A stretch of 15,227 nt of DNA from positions 1 to 15,227 of the forward strand of contig NATN01000112.1 of NCBI GenBank assembly GCA_002085355.1, given 5' to 3'. The notes under the pieces were generated by a model. The model searched no databases. It was not told the origin of the DNA and saw only the letters and a list, made by a program, of their open reading frames with translations. Numbering within the stretch: position 1 is the first letter of the stretch; the number at the start of each line of letters is the position of its first letter. The position numbers were made by a program, and so were the translations under genes. Origin of the DNA: Candidatus Zhuqueibacterota bacterium 4484_87 (lineage in GTDB: Bacteria; Zhuqueibacterota; Zhuqueibacteria; Thermofontimicrobiales; Thermofontimicrobiaceae). Positions 5,984-13,084 of the stretch are shown here, piece after piece.

Positions 5984-7573
5984 ATGCGAAGTATTAGACG
6001 TTCAACGTTCGTGCTCGGCGTTTTTGTTATTCTTAGCATTGTCGTGATCATTGGGGTCACGCAAGGCTATCTTTTTTCAGCGGACAACACATATAAGCAG
6101 CTTTCCCGCTTCATGGATGTGCTGAAGATTATTCGTTCCTATTATGTAGAAGATGTTCCCACAGATTCGTTGATTACCGGCGCTATTCAGGGCATGTTGG
6201 AACAGTTGGATCCGCATTCCATTTATATTGAGCCTAAAAAGTTGAAAGAGATCACAGAACAGTTTCAGGGCAGTTATCAGGGAATTGGCATAGAATTTAT
6301 CATTCAAAATAAAGTTTTAACAGTTGTATCTCCAATTGCCGGGTCGCCGTCTGAGGCGTTGGGAATCAGGCCTGGGGATCAAATTATAAAAATCGAAGGC
6401 AAGAGCGCCTATGGCATTACAGAAGCAGAAGTGCAAAAAAAACTCAAGGGGCCCAAGGGATCGAAGGTTACAGTGACAATTCGGAGGCCTGGCATGGATG
6501 AGCCATTCGATTTGACAATTACGCGGGATAAAATTCCCATTTACAGTGTGATGGCACATTTTATGATTAATGATAAAGTCGGCTATATTTATGTGGGTCG
6601 TTTTGCACAGACAACCGTGGATGAGTTTGATAAAGCATATCGTGAGTTGCAGGCAAATGGTATGACCGCGCTGTTGCTGGATTTGCGCGGTAACACAGGC
6701 GGTTATCTGGATCAGGCATTTAAATTGGCAGACCGGTTCATTGACGGTGGCAAAAAGATCGTTTTCACTAAAGGGCGCATTCCTGAATCGAATACAGAAT
6801 TTTTATCCACTGATCGCGCGACAATTCCCAAAATTCCGCTGATTATTTTAATCGACAAAGGTTCAGCCAGCGCTTCGGAGATTGTGTCTGGTGCTATCCA
6901 GGATTGGGATCGCGGTTTGATCGTGGGCCAGACGAGTTTTGGCAAAGGACTTGTGCAAACACAGATCCCATTGAGCGATGGCTCTGCGGTGAGGATTACG
7001 ACTGCGCGCTATTACACGCCCAGCGGCAGACTTATCCAGCGTTCGTACAAGAATGGTTTGATGGATTACTATACTTCCGGTTACGATGAAATTGTCAAAA
7101 GCGAAAAGGATCAGAAGCATAATAACAGACCTGTTTTTTATACTCATGCCGGGAGAAAAGTGTATGGCGGCGGTGGCATTACACCAGATGTAAAAATCAA
7201 AAACAAAACTATTACAAAGTTCTCGACCGAATTAATTTTCAAGCGATTGTTTTTTGAATTTGGTTCCCGATATGCCTCAAAACATCCGGGTTTAAAGAAA
7301 AATTTTCAGAAATTTAAAAGCACCTTTGTCGTGGACAAAATGGTGTTGACCGAATTCAAGAATTTTATTCAATCCAAGAAAATGGAATTCAAGGAAGATG
7401 AATTTAAAAAAGACCTGGCGTACATCAAGCTGATGATCAAGGCGGATATTGCCCGAAATTTGTGGGGATCGAAAGAATATTACCAAATTCGTATTCTTGG
7501 TGATGAACAGGTACAGGAAGCGCTCAAACATTTTCCTGAAGCGGCTCGTATCGCGAAAATAACCGTTTGGTAA
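5984..7573 (+). CDS. S41 C-terminal-processing peptidase (CtpA/Prc family)
   Basis: A 529-residue periplasmic, membrane-anchored serine protease. S41 enzymes recognise exposed C-terminal tails through a PDZ domain and degrade or trim envelope proteins. Residues 8-28 form an uncleaved-looking signal anchor. A PDZ domain covers about 98-180, including SPIAGSPSEALGIRPGDQI. The protease core is about 195-350. The Ser-Lys dyad is visible: Ser296 in KGSASASEI and Lys321 in SFGKG, 25 residues apart as in the D1-processing protease, with Gln325 four residues on. The tail after about residue 400 is charged and longer than in minimal CtpA. ATG at 5984 has AAGGATGGG upstream with somewhat long spacing. 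It lies 20 bp after the GH57 gene and is probably cotranscribed with it; a functional link is not evident. Confidence 0.92.
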   Translation: MRSIRRSTFVLGVFVILSIVVIIGVTQGYLFSADNTYKQLSRFMDVLKIIRSYYVEDVPTDSLITGAIQGMLEQLDPHSIYIEPKKLKEITEQFQGSYQGIGIEFIIQNKVLTVVSPIAGSPSEALGIRPGDQIIKIEGKSAYGITEAEVQKKLKGPKGSKVTVTIRRPGMDEPFDLTITRDKIPIYSVMAHFMINDKVGYIYVGRFAQTTVDEFDKAYRELQANGMTALLLDLRGNTGGYLDQAFKLADRFIDGGKKIVFTKGRIPESNTEFLSTDRATIPKIPLIILIDKGSASASEIVSGAIQDWDRGLIVGQTSFGKGLVQTQIPLSDGSAVRITTARYYTPSGRLIQRSYKNGLMDYYTSGYDEIVKSEKDQKHNNRPVFYTHAGRKVYGGGGITPDVKIKNKTITKFSTELIFKRLFFEFGSRYASKHPGLKKNFQKFKSTFVVDKMVLTEFKNFIQSKKMEFKEDEFKKDLAYIKLMIKADIARNLWGSKEYYQIRILGDEQVQEALKHFPEAARIAKITVW

Positions 7574-7664
7574 TGGCGATGTTTGCGCCAGACGTAAATT
7601 TGATTTTTATCGCACTATTTTATCAGTTTTTCGTTTCATCGAGGAGCTATATTTAAAAAAAGTA

Positions 7665-7693
7665 TTGACTTTTAAAAAAAAAATAATTATAAT
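7665..7693 (+). promoter_or_regulatory. Strong sigma70-type promoter of the exbB-exbD-exbD-tonB operon
   Basis: TTGACT (7665-7670), a 17-bp A-rich spacer and a perfect TATAAT (7688-7693) make the best promoter in the window. It lies about 70 bp before the exbB start. I see no Fur-box-like palindrome over it. Confidence 0.75.
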
Positions 7694-7763
7694 GTTGAAC
7701 AACTGTAATATCAAACATTGAAAGCAATTCATAGCAATTAACTAATCATGGAGGTTTAAGAGG

Positions 7764-8354
7764 ATGGTAGAGCTTTTTATCAAAGGCGGATTTATGATGT
7801 GGCCGATTCTGTTCTTCTTTGTGTTGGGATTAGTCATTAGTCTGGAACGACTCTGGTCATTGTCGCGCGCTTCAGTGAATAAAAGTGCACTGTCTGAAGG
7901 CGGTGTCGATGCAGCGAAAGAAGTTTGCGAAAATACGCGCGGGCCTCTGGCTTCGATTTTTCACGCCGGACTTTCTCGTGCCAATGAAGGAATCGAAGCA
8001 GTAGAAAAAGCGATTGCAAATGCCGGCAGTATTGAAATGGCTTTTCTGGAGAAAGGTCTGATCTGGTTGTCCACCGTCGTTAGCGTGGCTCCGATGTTGG
8101 GATTCACCGGAACGGTGTGGGGAATGATTATGGCTTTCGAAGATATTGCAAAAGCAAATGATATTTCTCCGACTATCGTTGCGACCGGTATTTCTGTGGC
8201 ATTGTTGACTACAATGTTTGGTTTGATTGTAGCGATCATTATTCAGTTTTTTCACAATTACTTCGTTTCTCGTATCGACAAGTTGATTATTGATATGGAA
8301 GAGGGTTCCGTGGAATTAGTAGACACACTGGTGAATTTAAATAAATCGAAATAA
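7764..8354 (+). CDS. exbB: ExbB/TolQ/MotA family proton channel
   Basis: A 196-residue inner-membrane protein. It forms the pentameric proton channel that, with ExbD, energises TonB for uptake across the outer membrane (or, in TolQ form, envelope constriction). Three membrane segments are visible at about 11-29, 100-124 and 136-164, with the family's large cytoplasmic loop between the first two. VAPMLGFTGTVWGMIMAF at 108-125 is the classic MotA/TolQ/ExbB block. ATG at 7764 has GGAGG 9 nt upstream. It is the first gene of a four-gene operon behind a strong promoter. The tonB gene at the end argues for ExbB rather than TolQ, although a Pal/TolB-type system elsewhere cannot be excluded. Confidence 0.92.
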   Translation: MVELFIKGGFMMWPILFFFVLGLVISLERLWSLSRASVNKSALSEGGVDAAKEVCENTRGPLASIFHAGLSRANEGIEAVEKAIANAGSIEMAFLEKGLIWLSTVVSVAPMLGFTGTVWGMIMAFEDIAKANDISPTIVATGISVALLTTMFGLIVAIIIQFFHNYFVSRIDKLIIDMEEGSVELVDTLVNLNKSK

Positions 8355-8391
8355 GAAGATTCCCCCCCTCTATATCAAGGAGAATGTAACA

Positions 8392-8793
8392 ATGCTGGTA
8401 GAAAAAAGAAAGAAACAACCTACAGAAATCCCATCTTCATCATTGGCGGATATTGCATTTCTTCTGCTGATTTTTTTCCTGGTTACAACCACCATTGATG
8501 TGGATAAAGGGATAGGTCTGGTTCTGCCACCGAAAGGAGAAACAAAAGAGGTAAGCAAGAAAAACATTCTCAGCCTGCTGGTAAACGCAGAAGGCAAAGT
8601 CATGCTTGGTGATCAGGTTGTCGATATTCCGATGATTAAAAGCATTATCAAGCGAAAATTAGCTGAGAATGATAAACTGATCGTTTCGGTGAAAACGGAC
8701 GCGAACACTAAATATCGCTATTATATACAAGTATTGGATCAATTAAAGCAGGCAAACGCGACGCGTATCTCAATAGCGGAACCAGAACAGTAG
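8392..8793 (+). CDS. exbD: ExbD/TolR family protein, first copy
   Basis: A 133-residue single-span inner-membrane protein with a periplasmic C-terminal domain, the partner of ExbB. After a basic N-terminus, residues 13-38 read IPSSSLADIAFLLLIFFLVTT and on, with Asp20 at the start of the membrane helix. This matches the essential proton-carrying Asp of ExbD/TolR. The rest (about 40-133) is the periplasmic dimerisation domain. ATG at 8392 has AAGGAG upstream. It lies 37 bp after exbB and 55 bp before a second, divergent exbD. Confidence 0.92.
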   Translation: MLVEKRKKQPTEIPSSSLADIAFLLLIFFLVTTTIDVDKGIGLVLPPKGETKEVSKKNILSLLVNAEGKVMLGDQVVDIPMIKSIIKRKLAENDKLIVSVKTDANTKYRYYIQVLDQLKQANATRISIAEPEQ

Positions 8794-8848
8794 CTTTCTG
8801 GTTTAATAACAAGGGAAGTTTCAAAAAGCAATATTAGGAGATAAGGCC

Positions 8849-9271
8849 TTGAAGTTCACTAAAAAAAGTAAAGCGGAAGCTGGGATACCAACAGCCTCAA
8901 TGCCTGATATTATCTTTATGCTCCTCATTTTTTTCATGGTAACCACGGTATTCAAAGAATTTCGTGGGATACCGGTTCGTTTGCCAGCAGCTCGGAAAAT
9001 CGAAAAACTGCCCGGCAAACGAAATGTCGCCTACATTTATGCAGACGACCGCGGACGAGTGTCTATTGATGACAAATTTGTAGAGATTAGTGAAATCTCA
9101 CGCATAATGTACAACAAAATGAATGACGAGATTGCTCCGTTACGTGTCGTTTCCATGAAAATTGATGAACGTGCTAATATGGGGTTTGTCACTAAAATCC
9201 AAGAGGAGCTAAGAGAGGCAGGCGGTGCCGCTCTTAATGTAAATTATTCAACAAAAACAGCAAGCAAGTAA
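8849..9271 (+). CDS. exbD: ExbD/TolR family protein, second copy
   Basis: A 140-residue ExbD-like protein. Its single membrane helix (about 20-37, DIIFMLLIFFMVTTVF) again begins with the essential Asp20. The rest differs clearly from the first copy, so this is not a recent duplication. The periplasmic part carries an RGIPVRLPAARK segment near 44-55. The start is TTG at 8849, with TTAGGAG 8 nt upstream; no ATG lies in the right place. Two unlike ExbD proteins with one ExbB and one TonB suggest a mixed ExbD dimer in the channel, which is inference. Confidence 0.9.
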   Translation: MKFTKKSKAEAGIPTASMPDIIFMLLIFFMVTTVFKEFRGIPVRLPAARKIEKLPGKRNVAYIYADDRGRVSIDDKFVEISEISRIMYNKMNDEIAPLRVVSMKIDERANMGFVTKIQEELREAGGAALNVNYSTKTASK

Positions 9272-9285
9272 AGGGGTGAATTGTT

Positions 9286-9930
9286 ATGGCGTTTCGTAAA
9301 AATCCCGAAGTGGATCTGAAGCTAAAATACAAAAAAACCATTGAATTCACCACGGTAATTTCTCTGCTTCTTTGCATTCTGATTTTTCAGGCTTTCAAGA
9401 AGTTTGAGCATAAACAGGTCATCAAAGATATAGAAATTCAGAAAATCGAGGTTGACCAGATTCCTCAAACAAAGCAGGAAAAATTACCGCCGCCGCCATC
9501 TCGTCCAGCAATTCCGATCGAGAGTGAGAGCGAGGATATTCCGGATGATGCAACAATTGATGAGACGGATATCGATTTTGAAGAAGTACCTCCTCCTCCA
9601 CCTCCGCCCCCGGAAGACGACGACCAGATCGTTTTTGTTCCTTATGATGAAGCGCCGTCACCAATTGGTGGGTTTGCGGCTATTCAAAGAAATTTGGAAT
9701 ACCCGGAAATTGCGAGAAAGGCTGGAATTGAAGGTACGGTTATCGTTTACGCGCAAATTGATAGAAGCGGCAAGGTGATCAGAACCAAAGTGGTGAAACC
9801 ACTTGGTAACAGCGGTTGTAACGAAGCTGCTGTGAAAGCGATCAAATCCGTGAAATGGAAACCTGCCAAACAGCGCGATAAACCGGTAACAGTATGGGTG
9901 AGCGTGCCAGTGAAATTCAAACTGAAATAA
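9286..9930 (+). CDS. tonB: TonB family energy transducer
   Basis: A 214-residue TonB protein that spans the periplasm and passes proton-motive energy from ExbB/ExbD to outer-membrane receptors. It has a short cytoplasmic N-terminus, one membrane helix (about 20-36) and a linker from about 40 to 130. The linker contains two proline runs, PPPPSRP (68-74) and eight prolines (102-109), separated by a strongly acidic stretch rather than the Pro-Lys repeats of E. coli. The TonB C-terminal domain is at about 132-214: LEYPEIARKAGIEGTV (137-152) and a final SVPVKFKLK. ATG at 9286 has GGGGTG 7 nt upstream, 14 bp after exbD. No receptor gene is in the window, so the transported ligand is unknown. Confidence 0.93.
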   Translation: MAFRKNPEVDLKLKYKKTIEFTTVISLLLCILIFQAFKKFEHKQVIKDIEIQKIEVDQIPQTKQEKLPPPPSRPAIPIESESEDIPDDATIDETDIDFEEVPPPPPPPPEDDDQIVFVPYDEAPSPIGGFAAIQRNLEYPEIARKAGIEGTVIVYAQIDRSGKVIRTKVVKPLGNSGCNEAAVKAIKSVKWKPAKQRDKPVTVWVSVPVKFKLK

Positions 9931-9960
9931 TTCAGGAATTTTTGTTGGTAAAATATTTTT

Positions 9961-10000
9961 AATGAGCGGTATATTTACGAATGTACCGCTCATTTCATTT
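9961..10000 (+). terminator. Rho-independent terminator of the tonB operon
   Basis: AATGAGCGGTA (9961-9971) and TACCGCTCATT (9984-9994) form a perfect 11-bp inverted repeat with a 12-nt loop and a T-rich tail TTCATTT. It begins 30 bp after the tonB stop. The ATG at 9981 sits in its loop, which argues against that codon as the start of the next gene. Confidence 0.7.
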
Positions 10001-10010
10001 GTGGGCAGCC

Positions 10011-10532
10011 ATGAGAAAAATTTGCATTCAAATTTTGGGAGTGATCTTTTTTTCTCTCTTAATGGGTTACTGCGTCAATCCTTTCGCGCCGAAATTGGAG
10101 CAATCCGATCAACAGAGCCTGATTATTACTGAACAAAAAACTCCCGATGAAGTCCTGCAAAATTTTAAGTACGCTTACGTGTTTAAAGATTCCGTGCTTT
10201 ATGCTGATCTGCTTGACAGTTCTTTTGTTTTTATCTTTTTTGATCCCGACGAGCAATCTTCTGGCAGCTTTGTCAGTTGGGGGAGAGATGTCGATCTCAC
10301 CACCACAGGCCGCTTGTTCAGAAATTTTGATGTCATCGACCTCAATTGGAATTCCACGGTTTATTTCATTCTTGAAGGTGACAAAGCTGAGATGTCCAAA
10401 AGCTTTCATCTCACTTTGAGCAAAGACAACGAATCGATTCCGGTCACAGGCAACGCTATTTTCCTTTTCACAAAGAGTCAATTCGATGGCAAATGGCGAA
10501 TTTTGCAGTGGAAGGATGAATCAGATTTGTAG
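10011..10532 (+). CDS. Putative envelope lipoprotein with NTF2-like appearance, function unknown
   Basis: A 173-residue exported protein. Residues 1-20 form a basic then hydrophobic signal sequence ending LLMGY, followed by Cys21 and NPFAP. Cys-x-Asn-Pro-Phe-Ala-Pro is a start I associate with lipoproteins of FCB bacteria, but Tyr at -1 breaks the normal lipobox rule (Gly, Ala or Ser), so lipidation is uncertain. The mature part, about 35-173, has alternating helix and strand patterns (TPDEVLQNFKYAY, then aromatic-rich strands, ending KWRILQWKDE) reminiscent of SnoaL/NTF2-like folds. I chose ATG at 10011 because the in-frame ATG at 9981 falls inside the tonB terminator loop. No convincing Shine-Dalgarno sequence is present. 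I do not recognise a specific function. Confidence 0.7.
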   Translation: MRKICIQILGVIFFSLLMGYCVNPFAPKLEQSDQQSLIITEQKTPDEVLQNFKYAYVFKDSVLYADLLDSSFVFIFFDPDEQSSGSFVSWGRDVDLTTTGRLFRNFDVIDLNWNSTVYFILEGDKAEMSKSFHLTLSKDNESIPVTGNAIFLFTKSQFDGKWRILQWKDESDL

Positions 10533-10601
10533 ATTAGCTAACTATTTGTTGCTTCAATGCTATAGACAAAAATGAAGCTTTTTTTAAAGAAAGGGAAGTA
10601 A

Positions 10602-11156
10602 ATGGAAGAAAAAGTGTGCCCGGTGTGGGTTGGCTACATTCTTCTCAGCCCGGGAAGAAAATGGTTTGAAAATCCCAAAAAATTATTGAGTCCGTATATC
10701 TCCGAGGGCATGACCGCGCTGGACGTGGGCAGTGCTATGGGCTTTTTCAGTTTGCCAATGGCAAAAATGGTCGGCAAAAGCGGCAAAGTGATCTGCGTCG
10801 ATGTACAGGAAAAAATGGTTCAAAAGCTGGCAAAACGCGCCCGAAGGGCAGGATTGTCCGATGTCATTGAAACGCGGGTTTGCCCCTACAACACTCTTGG
10901 CCTCGATGATCTGAAAGAAAAAGTCGATTTTGTTCTCGCGTACGCTGTGGTCCACGAAATGCCGGATGCTGCAAATTTTTTCGCAGAAATTTTTGATGTT
11001 TTGAAATCCGGCGGAAAAGTTTTCTTTGCCGAACCCAAAGGCCATGTTTCCAACGAAGACTTTGAGGCGACGCTCGCTATTGCAGAAGAAAAGGGATTTT
11101 CGATAGTAAAAAAATGGGAGATTCGGAAAAGTCAGGTGGCTTTATTGCAAAAATAG
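10602..11156 (+). CDS. Class I SAM-dependent methyltransferase, substrate unknown
   Basis: A 184-residue cytoplasmic methyltransferase with the Rossmann-type fold. Motif I is LDVGSAMGFFS (40-50), an acidic residue follows in ICVDVQEKMV (Asp67), and the post-motif region DFVLAYAVVHEMPD (109-122) resembles UbiE-like enzymes. The middle Gly of the usual GxGxG is Ala here (GSAMG). The N-terminus MEEKVCPVWVGYILLSPGR, with a CPxW element, resembles a small family of uncharacterised methyltransferases in bacteria and methanogens; that is recollection, not a search. ATG at 10602 follows GGGAAG closely. It stands 69 bp after the lipoprotein gene and 166 bp before dtd, so it may be its own unit. Confidence 0.82.
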   Translation: MEEKVCPVWVGYILLSPGRKWFENPKKLLSPYISEGMTALDVGSAMGFFSLPMAKMVGKSGKVICVDVQEKMVQKLAKRARRAGLSDVIETRVCPYNTLGLDDLKEKVDFVLAYAVVHEMPDAANFFAEIFDVLKSGGKVFFAEPKGHVSNEDFEATLAIAEEKGFSIVKKWEIRKSQVALLQK

Positions 11157-11322
11157 CTTGCTGCGTTGAAGCCGGATCATTAAGTGCTGTCCTTTTCGAA
11201 AAATATACAAAATTCACGGAGGCATTCGGGTTAAGTCCCCAATTCCCCTCTTGCTTTTTTGCTAAAAATTTCGTAAAATTAAGAAAGCAAAAAGCGAATT
11301 GAATCAGAAACGAGGGAACGAA

Positions 11323-11769
11323 ATGCGTGCAGTTGTGCAGCGGGTCAGTCGTGGTGCTGTTTCTATCGATGGCGAGAAAAAAGGCGAGATCGGGGGGGGA
11401 CTTGTCATTTTGCTTGGCATCAAACATGGAGACGCAGAAGCAGATGCCAAATACCTGGCGGAGAAATGTGTTAATTTACGGATTTTTGCCGATGGTGACG
11501 GCAAATTCAATCTTTCTGCCCTTGATGTGGGTGCGGAAATTTTAGTCATTTCTCAGTTCACTCTTTACGGTGACACGCGGAAGGGACGGCGTCCCAGCTT
11601 TATTGAAGCGGCACCGCCGGAAATTTCCGAGCCTCTGTATGAGAAATTTGTGGAAAATATAAGGCAGAGCGGGCTCAAAGTGGAAACGGGTGAGTTTGGC
11701 GCCATGATGCTGGTTGAAATTTACAATGACGGGCCGGTTACTTTAATTGTGGAAAGCAAGGAGAAATAA
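11323..11769 (+). CDS. dtd: D-aminoacyl-tRNA deacylase
   Basis: A 148-residue DTD that hydrolyses D-amino acids (and, in many bacteria, mischarged glycine) from tRNA, protecting translation from wrong aminoacyl groups. It acts as a cytoplasmic homodimer. Family marks are MRAVVQRVSRGAV at the N-terminus, SQFTLYGDTRKGRRPSF (77-93) and NDGPVTL (135-141) with the Gly137-cisPro138 pair that sorts chirality. ATG at 11323 has GAGGG 6 nt upstream and gives the canonical N-terminus; an in-frame TTG at 11299 would add eight unusual residues. The stop codon shares its last base with the start of the HIT gene, so the two are cotranscribed and probably coupled. Confidence 0.95.
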   Translation: MRAVVQRVSRGAVSIDGEKKGEIGGGLVILLGIKHGDAEADAKYLAEKCVNLRIFADGDGKFNLSALDVGAEILVISQFTLYGDTRKGRRPSFIEAAPPEISEPLYEKFVENIRQSGLKVETGEFGAMMLVEIYNDGPVTLIVESKEK

Positions 11770-12119
11770 TGAACAAAGACGGTTGCATTTTTTGCCAAAT
11801 TGCGAGTGGTGAGCTTCCTGCCGAAAAGGTGTATGAGACAGCTCGAGTGGTCGCGTTCAAAGATATTCGTCCACAGGCGCCGGTGCACATTCTCGTTATT
11901 CCCAGGGAGCATATTGAGACAGTGAATCATATTCAGCCCGAACACAGGGAGCTGATTGGCGAAATGTTTCTGGCGGCTCAGGAAATAGCCAAAAAATTCG
12001 GCGTTGCTGACAGCGGCTATCGGACGGTTTTCAATTGCAATCGCGATGCGGGACAGGATGTGTACCATCTTCATCTGCATGTTTTGGCCGGCAGAAAAAT
12101 GACTTGGCCCCCGGGGTGA
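11769..12119 (+). CDS. HIT family (HinT-like) nucleotide hydrolase
   Basis: A 116-residue histidine-triad protein of the HinT branch, which hydrolyses purine nucleoside phosphoramidates and adenylated lysyl intermediates. The triad HLHLH is at residues 100-104, preceded by GQDVY and followed by VLAGR. DIRPQAPVHILVIPREH (32-48) is the usual core strand region, and Cys6 and Cys9 (CIFC) are positioned as in zinc-binding members. The length is normal. The start ATG overlaps the dtd stop by one base (TAATG). Pairing with dtd fits a role in cleaning up side products of aminoacyl-tRNA synthetases, but that link is inference. Confidence 0.93.
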   Translation: MNKDGCIFCQIASGELPAEKVYETARVVAFKDIRPQAPVHILVIPREHIETVNHIQPEHRELIGEMFLAAQEIAKKFGVADSGYRTVFNCNRDAGQDVYHLHLHVLAGRKMTWPPG

Positions 12120-12131
12120 TTATTTGGTTCC

Positions 12132-12151
12132 TTGATGAAAAAAATCATCAA
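12132..12151 (+). terminator. Weak hairpin after the HIT gene, possible terminator
   Basis: TTGATGA (12132-12138) and TCATCAA (12145-12151) form a 7-bp AT-rich stem around six A residues, 12 bp after the HIT stop. The tail is poor in T, so it is a doubtful terminator, supported mainly by the new promoter downstream. Confidence 0.3.
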
Positions 12152-12203
12152 ATTATCCTTGAAATGGAAAATAATTTTTTCATAAGAAAAAAGGAAAAAA
12201 ATC

Positions 12204-12232
12204 TTGATTTTAACCTCAATAATTATTATATT
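12204..12232 (+). promoter_or_regulatory. Sigma70-type promoter for rpsU-yqeY
   Basis: TTGATT (12204-12209), a 17-bp spacer and TATATT (12227-12232) match the hexamers and spacing of the dehydrogenase promoter. It lies 71 bp before the rpsU start, leaving room for a leader of about 65 nt. An alternative -10, TATTAT at 12224, would have too short a spacer. Confidence 0.55.
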
Positions 12233-12303
12233 TTTAGCTTGAAATTTGAAGAATGAAATTTAAAACCAAACATAAATGAAAACGAGAGGAGGTTGGTTCC
12301 TGA

Positions 12304-12504
12304 ATGCCCGGTGTTAAAGTACGCGAGGGTGAGAGTTTCGAAAAAGCATTTAAACGGTTTACGAAAGCTTGTGAGAAATCTGGATTGATGTCTGAGATCA
12401 AAAAACATCAACATTTCGAAAAGCCGAGCGAACGACGCAAACGAAAACTCAACGCTGCAAGACGAAAAATGCGCAAATTGCAACTGATGGAAAACAGTCG
12501 CTAA
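12304..12504 (+). CDS. rpsU: 30S ribosomal protein S21
   Basis: A 66-residue, very basic protein matching bS21, which sits near the anti-Shine-Dalgarno end of 16S rRNA and helps initiation. The family pattern VREGESFEKAFKRFTKACEKSG (interrupted here at residues 6-27) and the Arg/Lys-rich tail after KPSERRKRK (40-48) are clear. GAGGAGG lies upstream with a rather long spacing of about 11 nt. It heads a two-gene unit with yqeY, a pairing also seen in Bacillus and other groups. Confidence 0.95.
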   Translation: MPGVKVREGESFEKAFKRFTKACEKSGLMSEIKKHQHFEKPSERRKRKLNAARRKMRKLQLMENSR

Positions 12505-12550
12505 TTTTCAAAAGTAAATTTCCAGTATCTCGTTTTGAGGAGGAGCAATC

Positions 12551-12994
12551 ATGTCATTAACTGACCAATTGATGGCGGAACTGAAAAATGCGATGAAGAA
12601 GAAAGATAAAACGAGGGTCGATACTGTTCGGTTGCTCATTTCTCAATTGAAAAACGCGCGCATCGATAGCGAAGGTGAATTGTCGCCGGAGCAGGAGATG
12701 CAGGTTTTATTGAGCGCAGCAAAGAAAAGAAAGGAGGCAATTCAGGCTTATAAGAGCGGCGGTCGGGAAGATTTGCTGGAAAAGGAACTGGCTGAATTAA
12801 AAATAATTGAGGAGTTCCTTCCTGCCCAGCTTTCTGACGAGGAAATTGAAAAAGAAGTCGCTGCCGTTATTGAGCAAATCGGTGCTACCGGGATGAAGGA
12901 TCTGGGTAGAGTGATGGGCGAAGCCATGAAAAAACTAAAAGGCAAGGCAGACGGCAAGAAGGTGCAGGCAATTGTCCGTTCGAAATTAGCTTGA
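12551..12994 (+). CDS. yqeY: GatB/YqeY domain protein
   Basis: A 147-residue helical protein of the YqeY family, related to the C-terminal tRNA-binding part of GatB in the glutaminyl/asparaginyl-tRNA amidotransferase. Its own role is not well defined. Marks are MSLTDQLMAELKNAMKKKD at the N-terminus, TVRLLISQLKNARI (25-38), EEFLPAQLSDEEI (86-98) and GKADGKKVQAIVRSKL at the C-terminus. GAGGAGGAG lies just upstream of the ATG. It is 46 bp after rpsU and closed by a strong terminator 22 bp downstream. Confidence 0.93.
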   Translation: MSLTDQLMAELKNAMKKKDKTRVDTVRLLISQLKNARIDSEGELSPEQEMQVLLSAAKKRKEAIQAYKSGGREDLLEKELAELKIIEEFLPAQLSDEEIEKEVAAVIEQIGATGMKDLGRVMGEAMKKLKGKADGKKVQAIVRSKLA

Positions 12995-13016
12995 ATTGAA
13001 ACTCAAAAAAGAAAAT

Positions 13017-13057
13017 AAAAAAGTGAATAAAGATTTGCTGCTTTATTCGCTTTTTTT
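13017..13057 (+). terminator. Strong rho-independent terminator after yqeY
   Basis: The left arm A6-GTGAATAAAG (13017-13032) pairs with CTTTATTCGC-T6 (13041-13056) around the 8-nt loop ATTTGCTG; the only non-Watson-Crick pair is one T-G wobble. A T7 tract closes it, and the A-tract on the left would let it work on the other strand too. It lies only 28 bp before the preferred cvpA start. Confidence 0.85.
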
Positions 13058-13084
13058 ATGCGTAGCAAAAAACGGAAAAGATCA

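Noticed and set aside
7574..7590. Small hairpin TGGCG/CGCCA directly after the S41 protease stop
   Set aside because: A 5-bp stem with no adjacent T-tract is too weak to call a terminator.
9480..9620. Repetitive CCT/CCA/CCG tracts that resemble a microsatellite
   Set aside because: They encode the proline runs of the TonB linker and use mixed proline codons, so selection on the protein explains them.
11114..11302. 62-codon frame spanning the end of the methyltransferase gene and the gap before dtd
   Set aside because: It starts inside the methyltransferase gene in another frame and has no ribosome binding site. The 166-bp gap itself shows no convincing gene, promoter or terminator; a GCTTTTTTGC/GCAAAAAGC pairing is imperfect and widely spaced.
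12035..12256. 73-codon frame overlapping the HIT gene and running into the gap before rpsU
   Set aside because: Its first part is a frame shadow of the histidine-triad region and its second part is AT-rich leader DNA containing the rpsU promoter.
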